Of a stretch of 64,000 bases of DNA, positions 1 to 9,600 are shown piece after piece. The first letter of the stretch is position 1, and the number at the start of each line of letters is the position of its first letter. The translations under genes were made by a program, and so were the position numbers. The notes beneath the pieces were generated by a model. It did no database searches. It was given only the letters and a program-made list of their open reading frames with translations, and had not been told where the DNA came from. The stretch comes from Marinomonas sp. IMCC 4694 (GTDB taxonomy: Bacteria; Pseudomonadota; Gammaproteobacteria; Pseudomonadales; Marinomonadaceae), in NCBI RefSeq assembly GCF_008122525.1, contig NZ_VSRV01000001.1, positions 1,674,001 to 1,738,000 of the forward strand, given 5' to 3'.

Positions 1-650
1 TCGGCAAAACCACCTTATTGCACACCCTCGCCGCTTTGAAAGTGCCAGCACTCGGCGCGATCGAATTAAATCATCAGCCAATTACGTCGTTGCACCGCTT
101 AAAGCTTGCACAGCAAATCGGCATTATGTTTCAAGAGCATCAAGATGGCTTTCCCGCAACCGTGCTGGAAACGGTTTTATTAGGACGCTTCCCTCATTTA
201 TCGCCTTGGGAAATGGAAAACGAACAGGACCTAGCACTAGCGCATGCTGCGATAGACCGTTTGGATTTGTCACCGTTTCGTGAACGTGCGTTGAACAGTT
301 TATCGGGTGGTGAACGACAACGTGCCGCGCTCGCTACGTTAATGGCCCAATCACCCGATGTATGGCTGGTGGACGAGCCGACCAACCATCTGGATCTACA
401 TTACCAAGTGGCCGTGATGGGCTTGCTAGCCGAGCAGGCTAACCTGAACAAAGTGGTGGTTATGTCACTGCATGACGTCAACGTCGCCGCCCAATGGTGT
501 TCCCATGTTCTACTTTTGTACCCCGATAGACCACCTATCTGGGGCGATGCGAAAACACTGTTAACTCAGCAAAACCTAGAGCCGCTTTATCGCCAGAAAC
601 TCGCCATGACAGAGTTAAACGGCAAACCCCTGTTTGTGCCAGTAGCCTAA
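1..650 (+). CDS. ABC transporter ATP-binding protein, iron/cobalamin type (5' partial)
   Basis: This is the nucleotide-binding subunit of an importer that hydrolyses ATP on the cytoplasmic face of the inner membrane. The gene enters from the left edge. The first readable in-frame codons give GKTTLLHTLAAL, the end of the Walker A loop, so about 35-45 N-terminal residues are missing. A Q-loop follows (IMFQEHQDGFP), then the ABC signature LSGGERQR, Walker B VWLVDEPTNHLD and the switch histidine in SLHDVNVAA. The spacing and the HDVNVAAQW-type H-loop resemble FecE/BtuD/FhuC-like ATPases for siderophore, haem or cobalamin uptake (family knowledge). The substrate cannot be decided because the permease and binding protein would lie outside the window. 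The stop codon at 648-650 is followed by a gene-free stretch and then mobile DNA, so this is the last gene of its operon. Confidence 0.85.
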   Translation, partial: GKTTLLHTLAALKVPALGAIELNHQPITSLHRLKLAQQIGIMFQEHQDGFPATVLETVLLGRFPHLSPWEMENEQDLALAHAAIDRLDLSPFRERALNSLSGGERQRAALATLMAQSPDVWLVDEPTNHLDLHYQVAVMGLLAEQANLNKVVVMSLHDVNVAAQWCSHVLLLYPDRPPIWGDAKTLLTQQNLEPLYRQKLAMTELNGKPLFVPVA

Positions 651-871
651 ATGGCTCAAGAATGAGTGTTGGATAAAAAAGGTCTCACCTCGTTTTACCT
701 TTTACTGACCCATTTTTTACCAAATGTCGCCAGCGTCAATGATGTCCCCATGGTTTATTTCTGTACCTCGATTGACCACCTACCTAGATAAAATGAATCT
801 GACCCTTTTTCCCTATCATTAGTCTAAATTTTCAATACTTAACAAGTATTAACACTTTTTTACAAAATAAG
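651..871. other. Gene-free stretch between ABC ATPase and IS3 element
   Basis: About 220 bases with no credible ORF. It is A+T-rich towards the right. Around 801-811 it carries AATCTGACCC, the reverse complement of the GGGTCAGAT core seen twice near 30664 and 30834. No clear terminator hairpin was found after the ATPase stop codon. The stretch ends at the GGG target duplication of the IS3 element. Confidence 0.5.
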
Positions 872-923
872 GGGTGGTATGGACCCACTTTAATAGACAT
901 CTCATAGCTATATAATGAGCATC

Positions 924-2350
924 TTGCAAAACTAATAGCCAACCCATTTGTGGATAACTTATCGCCCCTTTAGAGGCTGTTTTTTTACTCAGTTAAGCAT
1001 GTGTTTCTATGCATTTTCTATTTTGACTAGGTCGTCATCGCTTTTCTCTCTTTTTTGATCATAGCGGCTCGTTCTGTGACCACCCCAGAAGCACAATATC
1101 CTCGATACATGACTTATCTTTCTGCGATTTATTGCCGCAGTCGAAGCAGTTGATCGACACTCAGTACTAAAATGCCAAACATCAGGTGACTCATGACTTT
1201 TACCTCACCACGTACCCAGATGTGTCGACCTCCGAACTCATCCTTGAGTCGGCCATTGGCTCGTTCTGCGCCCGAACGTTCCCGATAACGCACCGTATCG
1301 GCGGGTTCAAATCCTTCTTTCTCGCCCCCTCTGGGGTTGTGATCTATCAGGGGCACATGCCCTAACTCTCTACTGTGCTCATGCAGGTCAATACTGCAGT
1401 AGGCGGCGTCCATCAGATCATAAAGGTTGGTCACCCTCGCCGCACTGATGTGAGACAGAGGGATGGCGGCACGGCTGTCATGCATGGAGGCTGAGGACAG
1501 CAAAGCGGAGATGGGGACGCCACAGTCTGCAATGTCTAGATGCAGTTTGTAGCCATTCCAGCTGTTTTTATAGCCTTGAGCATTGCATTTTGTGCCACGA
1601 CGGCAATCAACCGGGATCTCTTTAAGCATCTCTTCTAGGCATTGGGTACGTTGCCGTGCCACATTGAATTTGATCGGGCGTTTTTCATCTTTGTCCTTGC
1701 GGGGCCGCCCTTTAAGCTTAGGTTTATCCGTGTCCACTTTGTCGATCTTTTGTGGACGTTCTCACTCACCTTAATCGCCGTCCCGTCTCGGCTGATATGC
1801 CCAATGAGACGATCTCCAAAGTGCATTTTGATCAGCACCTCGTGGGCACGTTCGGCCAACTTATCTTTGGCAAACGTCTCGAACGCACGAGAAAAAGTCG
1901 AGGCTGAGGGCAGTTTCTTATGAAGCGGAAATCCACAGATTCGCTGTAATGCTTTGTCCATGTTTAGGCGTTCTATTAGATGCACCGTGGTGGTAAGCCC
2001 AAGCACTACCTTGGCAACAAACGCGTTGGCTAACCAAGCGAGTTCATGGGGAGGACGCCCCGTCCGATACGAAAAGCGTGTCACAAACTCTTCGATGCGA
2101 GACCATTCCAAGATATGAATCAGTTTTTCAAGTTTTGGGGTCAACAAGCCTATTTCTTGGTGTAAAGCAGGAATCAATTGGCCTTGAACGATTTGCCAGC
2201 GTTGCATTATTTGTTGGGGCGTCGTAGCATTCATAGAGTGGGTATGTCGATGTTGTGTGAGAACGCTATCGTCGCCGGAAACGGCAGCCCACGTCTTCTC
2301 TTTTTTCGTTATTCCACGAATAGATATGGCTTATATCGACAGTTTTGCAA
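924..2350 (-). mobile_element. Nested insertion sequence with DUF772/DDE-type transposase
   Basis: This roughly 1427-bp segment sits inside the IS3-family element. Its candidate ends are the 10-bp inverted repeat TTGCAAAACT (924-933) and AGTTTTGCAA (2341-2350). Beyond the first 10 bases the two ends can be aligned only with gaps (AGCCA and TTYGTGGA-like blocks recur). No target duplication is visible, so the exact borders are approximate. It contains a single minus-strand transposase reading region (1129-2234) broken by a frameshift. The protein layout suggests the IS5/IS1182-like superfamily, but the exact family is not certain. Confidence 0.65.
1129..2234 (-). pseudogene. Frameshifted DDE transposase (DUF772 plus DDE_Tnp_1-like)
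   Basis: Two overlapping minus-strand ORFs make one transposase. The N-terminal part (2234 down to about 1760) has a DUF772-like region (SRIEEFVTRF, FPLHKKLPSASTFSRAF) and reaches HISRDGTAIKVSE. The C-terminal part (about 1760 to 1129) continues as ERPQKIDKVDTDKPKLKGRP and ends with the typical RSGAERANGRLKDEFGGRH block carrying the last acidic residue. The frames meet at GAGAAC on the minus strand (plus coordinates 1758-1763). Removing one GA would restore VSERPQKIDK, so a GA dinucleotide duplication is the simplest explanation. Programmed frameshifting is less likely because no slippery heptamer is evident. This copy is probably inactive. Confidence 0.75.
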
Positions 2351-2384
2351 TTACCTCTAATAATAGGTAAAAATGAGGTGAATT

Positions 2385-2678
2385 ATGAGTGGAAAACGCT
2401 ATACCGATGAGTTCAAAATTGAAGCCGTTAAACAAGTCACTGAGCGCGGCTATAAGATTGCAGAAGTGGCTGAGCGACTCGGCGTTAGTTACAAAAGTAT
2501 GCATGATTGGATTGCCCGATACAGCAAACCAGAAGTGACCAGAAAAGCGGAAGATTCAGCTCTGTCAGAGGTCCAGCGACTCAAAGCTGAACTTAAACGG
2601 GTGACCGAAGAGAGGGACATTTTAAAGGAGGCCGCCGTGTACTTTGCCGGGGAGTCAAAGAAAAGTACACGTTCATAA
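2385..2678 (+). CDS. IS3-family transposase OrfA
   Basis: This is the DNA-binding regulatory half of an IS3-family transposase, 97 residues. Residues 1-50 form a helix-turn-helix of the HTH_Tnp_1 type (RYTDEFKIEAVKQVTERGY, then VAERLGVSYKSMHDWIARY). A leucine-zipper-like segment follows (ALSEVQRLKAELKRVTEERDILKEAAVYFA). OrfA usually binds the terminal repeats, and joined to OrfB by a -1 frameshift it gives the active OrfAB transposase (family knowledge). An A-rich AAAGAAAAG tract at about 2657-2665, just before the stop, is a good slip site: a -1 shift there reads on as KYTFIKSRLHDYS in the OrfB frame. A weak Shine-Dalgarno (TGAGGTG, 2374-2380) precedes the ATG. Confidence 0.9.
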   Translation: MSGKRYTDEFKIEAVKQVTERGYKIAEVAERLGVSYKSMHDWIARYSKPEVTRKAEDSALSEVQRLKAELKRVTEERDILKEAAVYFAGESKKSTRS

Positions 2679-2710
2679 AATCACGGCTCCACGACTATTC
2701 TATTGTTGTC

Positions 2711-3535
2711 TTGTGTCGAACACTGCAAGTCCATAGGAGCGGTTTTTACGCTTGGCTGGACTGTCCAAAAAGTCGACGAGAGCAAGAAGATGATGAACTT
2801 GCCATCACCATTAAAACGCATTGGCTTGAGAGTGGTTGTGTTTACGGATACCGCAATATCACCAAAGACCTAAAAGGAGAAGGTAAGTCTTGTGGGAAAA
2901 ATCGAGTGCTAAGGGTGATGCGCCGCGAGGGTTTAAAAGCGCTAATAGGCTACAAACGCCACCCTGTTTTTTATCGTGGGTCTGAACGTAATACAGCCCC
3001 CAACACACTAAATAGAGAGTTTATTGTCCCAGAACCAGATCAAGTATGGGTAACCGATTTTACGTACATCCGGACAAAAGAAGGCTGGCTTTACGTGACC
3101 GTCGTTGTTGATCTATTTTCTAGATTGGTCGTAGGATGGTCAATGAGATCAAAGGCGACAGCGGAGTCAGTTATTGATGCTTTACTCATGGCGATTTGGC
3201 GACGACGCCCCACAAAAAGAGTACTGGTACACTCAGATCAAGGCGCTCAATATACCTCGAAAGATTGGCAAACCTTCTTAAAAGATAATAATCTAGAAGC
3301 CAGTATGAGTCGTCGTGGTAACTGCCATGATAATGCTGTTGCGGAAAGCTTTTTCTCATTGTTAAAAAAAGAAAGAGTCCGCAATCGAACCTACAAAACA
3401 AGAAGTGATGCTCGTTCAGAGATTTTTGATTATATCGAATGCTTTTATAATCCAAAGCGACACCATGGATCAAATAATGGATTATCGCCACTGCAATATG
3501 AGAAGCGATATTTTACGGAGCTAGAAACTGTCTAG
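2711..3535 (+). CDS. IS3-family transposase OrfB (DDE integrase core)
   Basis: Catalytic half of the IS3-family transposase, 274 residues from the first start-like codon (TTG). In practice it is probably translated as a fusion with OrfA after a -1 shift upstream, because the frame stays open back to the A-rich slip site. An N-terminal HTH_21-like region (HRSGFYAWL; ESGCVYGYRNI) is followed by an rve integrase core. The DDE triad is visible as D in VWVTDFTYIR, D in VHSDQGAQYTS and E in NAVAESFFSLLKKE, 35 residues after the second D, as usual for this family. C-terminal FYNPKRHHGSNNGLSPLQYE is typical. The catalytic part looks intact although the element has been hit by another IS. Confidence 0.92.
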   Translation: MCRTLQVHRSGFYAWLDCPKSRREQEDDELAITIKTHWLESGCVYGYRNITKDLKGEGKSCGKNRVLRVMRREGLKALIGYKRHPVFYRGSERNTAPNTLNREFIVPEPDQVWVTDFTYIRTKEGWLYVTVVVDLFSRLVVGWSMRSKATAESVIDALLMAIWRRRPTKRVLVHSDQGAQYTSKDWQTFLKDNNLEASMSRRGNCHDNAVAESFFSLLKKERVRNRTYKTRSDARSEIFDYIECFYNPKRHHGSNNGLSPLQYEKRYFTELETV

Positions 3536-3621
3536 AAAACTGGGTCCATACCAGGGTTACAGATACAAGAAACACCTTTTTTTGGTGAAAATTTATACCG
3601 TTTTCTTTTTTTGCATTATTA

Positions 3622-3651
3622 TTGACATATTGTGCAAAAATTGCATAAAAA
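3622..3651 (+). promoter_or_regulatory. Candidate sigma-70 promoter for the TPS locus
   Basis: A perfect -35 hexamer TTGACA (3622-3627) is followed after 17-18 bases by an A+T-rich -10-like ATAAAA/TAAAAA (3645-3651), in an A/T-rich region 45 bases before the tpsA start. It lies between the IS3 right end (3553) and the adhesin gene, so transcription of tpsA need not depend on the IS. AGGA (3687-3690) serves as ribosome binding site 7 bases before the ATG at 3698. Confidence 0.5.
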
Positions 3652-3697
3652 TAATTCAGCGATCACTAATCGCTTGTTGCATACATAGGATTGATAA

Positions 3698-6600
3698 ATG
3701 AATAAATTTTTTAGAGTAATTTGGAATGCGTCCAAAGGTGTATGGCAAGCGATTGGTGAAGAGGGATCGAGTAAGGGTAAAACAAAAAGCCGAAGTGTCG
3801 GTACAACAGCCTTGTCAATTGTTCCCGCTATTGTGGGCAGTTTGTTGTTGATTAGCCCTGTTGCGTTGGCATCGGTATTGCCAACGGGTGGTGACGTTAA
3901 ATCTGGTACGGCAGGTATTCAAGTATCAGGAAATACCTTAAATGTTGTGCAGTCGTCACAAAAAGTCATTATTGACTGGCAGTCTTTTTCTATCGGAGAG
4001 GGTAGCCAGGTCGTTTTCTCTCAGCCTTCTTCTCAAGCCGCGGCATTAAACCGAGTGACAGGTTCACAGGTTTCTGACATTCGCGGTGCATTAAAAGCCA
4101 ATGGCCAGGTGTTTCTTATTAACCCTAATGGCATTTTATTTAATTCAACGGCGGAAGTGAACGTCGGCGCATTAGTGGCGTCCACGCTGAACATTACCAA
4201 TGAAAACTTCCTCAGCGGCCATTATGAATTTGAAGGCGCAGGCAGCGGCACTGTAATCAACGAAGGTAATGTGCACGTTGCCGACGGTGGCTTTGTGGCC
4301 ATGATCGCTGCAACGGTAGTGAACTCAGGGATGATTAACGCGCACAAAGGCAGTGTGGCCATGGCCGCGGGTAACCGCGTGGTGTTGGACATGGGTGGCC
4401 CTATCAAAGTCTCGGTTGAAGAGGGTGTGCTTGATGCTTACCTTGAGCAAGGTGGAGCGATACGCGCGGATGGTGGCTTGATATTGCTAACAGCCAAAGC
4501 CGCAGGCGAACTAGCGTCTAGTGTGATTAACCATTCTGGTGTGACGGAAGCGCGTGGAATTGTTGCTGATGAGAACGGACGTATTATTTTATCTGGTGAT
4601 GGTCAAGTGTCAGTTGCCGGTACTATCGATGCTCATAGTGACACAGGCCTAGGCGGTGATGTACACATCACGGGCGCGACAGTAGCGTTACAAGAAAGCG
4701 CGCTCATTATCGCTTCAGGTCAAACAGGAGGGGGTAATGTGCTGATAGGAGGGGGTTATCAAGGTAACGACTCGTCCATTGCCAACGCAGAAACCACAAC
4801 CGTCGCGCAAGGTGCACAAATTCAAGCCGATGCCATTGACTCTGGCGACGGCGGGCAAGTAATTGTCTGGGCGGATGGCCATACTGAATATCAAGGGCAT
4901 ATCTCGGCCAAGGGCGGCGCGCAAAACGGTGACGGTGGTTTTGCCGAAGTATCCGGTAAGCAAACCTTAGACTTTAAAGGAACCGTAGATCTTACAGCCA
5001 GCCAGGGTGAAACGGGTGACCTATTACTTGATCCTACGAATCTGACGATTACCACAGCAGATAACAACATCAGTGGAGCGCCTTATACGCCTAGTGGTAC
5101 CTCGTCAACCATCAGTGTTTCGACTATTACCACAGCTCTTGAATCTGCCAACGTTACCATTACAACCAATGGTAGCCCTGATAACAGTGAAACTGGTGAT
5201 ATTACTGTTGCTAGTTCAATTGGTTGGTTCACAAATAATAATCTGACCTTAGATGCCGCTGGCGCCATTATCATTAACGACGGTGTAAATATTCAGACGT
5301 TTGGTGGCTCGTTGGATTTATTGGCAGTAACAGGTATTACCCAGTTAAATACTGGTGGAACCGCTGGTGGAAAGTTGTTTATCGGAGGCACAACAACTTT
5401 AACAACAGATACAGGAAATATTAGTTTTACATCAACGAACAATCAGTTTGTGGGTGCGATTACAGCGACAGCGACGGCGAGTGATATTGTTATCAATAAT
5501 GCTCAATCACTCACACTAGCAAATACATCAGCAAGTGGCTTGGTTGCATTAGAAACTACGACTAATGGCGGTTCTATTAGCGTTGCGGGCACTTTTGCTG
5601 CAGGTTCGCTTTATGCTAAAGCTCATGATACTGGCGGCATCTCGATTGCGGATGTTGATGGAGCCTTAACGGTTACCTTATTGGAGGCGGGTGGTTCAAT
5701 CACTCTGGGGAATGCTACTACCGGAGCACTAACCTTCACACATGCTATCAATGGTAGTAATGTTATTGTGGGTAATGATGCGGCGGGGGGGCAAGCCAGT
5801 GGTATTGTTACAATCAAAGGTGACTCAATTGAATTGAATGACCCAATCCGCACCAAAGGCGGGAATATTAATATCCAGTCAACATCCGGTGCGATCACTA
5901 CGTCTTCGGACGCACATATTGTGACGACGGCTGACGTTAATACTGGTACAGCATCTGGAACAGTCACAGTCACGGCAGCAACGAGTCTTACCTTGCAAGA
6001 TATTACGACAACCGGCGCCAATAACAATGCTGGTGTGGGGAGTAATGCGGCGGCTGTTACCTTGACAAGTTTGGCAGGGGCGCTGGCGATAGGTAATGTT
6101 ACCAGTACCGGTGGGGATGCCGCTGCGGGCGTGACGACAAACCGAAACGGTGGTAATGCGGGCAATATTGTTTTTACATCGACCGGTGCTAATACTCTGT
6201 TGGGTGGGAATTTAATAGCCATTGGCGGTAGCCATGTTGGCGCGGCAACTCAAGGTTTGGGCGGCTATATTGAGTTGAACTCTCCAACTGTACTTACGCA
6301 AGATGTAATTCTGTCTTCTGGTGATACCTCAGGCCATATTTACCTTCTAGATACAGTAGATTCCGATGCAACACCTCGCAGTTTGACAATGACCTCGGGC
6401 ACAGGTGATGTAAAACTGGATGGCATCGTCGGCGGACTTTCTGCCTTATCGAGCTTAACAGTCGCCTCTTCATATCGCACAGATATTGAAAAAAATGTCA
6501 CAACTCAAGCTGCGGCAGGCATCTCTATTACAGCCACTAGTAGTATTCATTTAGGAGAGGATGATGTTGTTAATGGTTTAGGTACCATCACATTAGATAC

Positions 6601-9600
6601 TTGGACTGGTAATGGTGCTGTGTCACTGAATGCTCCTGTGACCTATTTGGACGATGCGGTTACGTTTACCCGGGGTAGTGGCGCGATTAGTTTTAGTGAT
6701 CTTTTATACAGTAAAGACGATGAGCGTAACCACCTGACTTTTAATGGTGACGGTGGTGGAAATATTACCGTGGACAGTCATGTTGGTGGTAGCAGCGCGT
6801 TAGTTGCCACCAAATTGGGTGATATTTTATTGAGCACTGGTACTAACTTGACCTTTACACAAAATGTCAGCGCGAAAAGTTTAACCGCTATGAATCAAAC
6901 GGGTCGCATTTATATTGGCTCCAGCGGTAATGGCCAATATTATGACGGTTTGACAGGCCTACAATTAGCGACTACTGGTACAAACAACACTCATACCAAT
7001 GATGAAATTCTGACTTTGTTGGGGTCGATTAATACCACTATTGGGTCGATTTCCTTGACCGGTGTCGGGGTCACTCAAGGCAGTACCTCTGATCTGAGTG
7101 GCACCATCAACTCTGGCAGCGGTAAAATTCATATCGATGGTAATGGTGGAGCAATAAATTTATATGGTACCTTGATATCGACAAATGCGGATACCGATAG
7201 TAGCTCTGCGATTGTGGTACGAGATGCGAGTGCTGTGTCTGTGCGCTCAGTGACCGCCACCTCAGGCACATTAGAAATTGGTCAAGTTGTCGGTGATGCG
7301 GCTGATGTGCTTGGGAATGTTTCACAATATGAATCAAATGCTGCGGCTACAGACAGTGTCAATATCAAAACCCTAAAAGTGGCTTCGGCGGGTTCGATTA
7401 GCATTTCGGATACGGCCAATATTATTGATGAGCTGGGTACTATTGTGCTGGGTGGGTCACTGACAATTGAAGCCAAAGGTCGGGTATCTGGCATTCGGTT
7501 AACGGGTGATGTCACTGCAACGGCCGTGACTATTAAGACCGGGCAAACGGCTACTTCGGGTGTATTAGATTTGGCTGATCGTAATATTACCGCCACCACA
7601 GGTAATATTCTGCTACAAGGGCGTGGCATGACGCAAAGTGCTGGATCAGTGGTGACGACTGAAAGCTCAACTGGCACCATTACTCTTTATGGAAGTGACT
7701 ATGCCAGTGAGGGTAATCGCGGCAATATGACATTGGCGGGCACTATTGTTGCTGCAAATACCAGTAATACCAATACCGTAACGTTGGCGGATGTTAATAC
7801 TCTGACGCTTGGTAATATTCGCATTGGAACCAATGAGGCTCGTGGTGGTTTGCGTTTAGGTACCCATGATCACAATGGTATAACGTATCGCCGAACCTAT
7901 GGTTCTATTCTTCAAACAGAAGGAACTCAGATAAATATTGGTGTTCTTGATGTTCGACAATTGAGCGGGGCTGGTGAAGTGACACTGGCCAACACGAATA
8001 ATGAAATTCGGTTAATTAACTATGTTGAGCGTGGTGGCGCTATCACCATCTATGATAAGGATGTGGATGGCAATGGACTAAGTTTGGTCAATATTAAAGA
8101 TGGTAGCTATGACACGCTGTTAAAAGCCACTACATTAGGTGCAATGTCTCTATCAGGGACCAATCGTGGTAAAGGCATGGAATTAACGGCGGGATTAGGT
8201 GGGTTTTCTGGCTCAGGTTCTATTGAAGGTTATCGTGGTGGTGCCAGTACGATATACATTACCACAAGCGGCTCTTTGGCTTTAACGAGTGGCACCATGT
8301 ATGCCAAAGGCATTGAGTTGACGTCAGGTGCCGCAGGTATTACGAGTGGCGTAGATCTTCAGTCTCATCACGGTGGCGGAGCCGATATGGTGCTTGATGC
8401 TGGTGGCGGCAATATTACGCTGACTGATAGGTTATACAATGCGGGTACCGGCAATGATATCTTTATTCGTAATGCCAACAATGTTCAGTTGCAAAATGTT
8501 GAAGTTATTAATGGCAAAATTGAACTAGGGGGTGTGGGAACCGGTGTTGATGGTATTGATCAGCCATTAACCGGCAATGTAACTCAAACAGGGCGTATCT
8601 CTTCAGATTCTAATATTGTCAATCTTACTGGCGCTGTTGCTGGCTCAGTGACATTAAATGGAAACAATGAAATCTATCAGGTCGGCTACTTTTCAACCGG
8701 TGGTGATTTCTCCCTGTATAATCGTAATCGCAATTTAACGATTGCGGCTGAGCAAAAAGCCATCGGTGATATTGAGATTAAAACCTACTGGAATGGCACA
8801 AATAACTACAGCCTTACCTTGAATGACAATATTACCGCCTCCCATGTTAAGTTAACCTCTAGCGGGGTAATAAATCAAACAGCCGGTATTATTAACGCCG
8901 ATACCTTATCTGGTCCTAGTTACGCTGGCGGTATTCCAACTAATAGTGCGCCTTCTTCTCGGGGTGCTATTACCTTAAATCAAGCGAATGTTGTGACCAA
9001 CTTAGGTCCTTTTTATGCGTTCAATACGGCTTCGGATATTGCTTCTTTTAGCTTTGTCGATACGACAGCTGGTGTGACATTGACCGGTTCAATTGAAAGC
9101 GCCCAGGGGGGAGTGTCGATCTCTACCGTGGGTGGGGCGTTGGACCTTGCTACCTACAACATCTATGCTGGTGGTCAAGTGACGGGGGGGGCGCCAATTG
9201 TATTAACCGGACAAGGTATCACACAAACCAGTGGGGCTATTGATGCGACAGGTGGCTCTGCAGCGACGCCAAGAGTCGGTGGCACAGGTGGTGGTAGCAT
9301 AACGTTGACAGCGCACGATGGTACGACGGCTGGCGCTATTGCATTAAGTGGTTCGATTCAAACGGCAAATGACAGTTCGGCTGCAGTAACACTTCGTGGT
9401 ACCAATGCATTAGTGTTGCCCAGTATTATTGCTCCCAATGGCAGCCTGATTCTAGGCGATAATACGGTAACTATAGGCTTGATAGCGGGCTCAATCACTC
9501 AGTCGGCTGATACCGTATTAAATGTGAAATCGTTAGTAGTTGGTACCGCCGCTAACCCTATCGGCGGCTCAGCGATATTGGCTAATAGCGGTAATACGAT

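Larger units (their letters stand above)
875..3553 (+). mobile_element. IS3-family insertion sequence interrupted by a second IS
   Basis: The ends are imperfect inverted repeats. The left end at 875 and the reverse complement of the right end at 3553 share 13 identical bases (TGGTATGGACCCA), and 22 of the first 25 match. The element is flanked by a 3-bp direct repeat GGG (872-874 and 3554-3556), as expected of IS3-family transposition. Its two ORFs (orfA 2385-2678, orfB 2711-3535) both look intact. The left end and the orfA start are separated by about 1.4 kb belonging to another element (924-2350). Removing that leaves about 1252 bp, the normal IS3-family size. The insertion lies between the left terminal repeat/promoter area and orfA, so expression of this copy may be altered. 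Confidence 0.85.
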
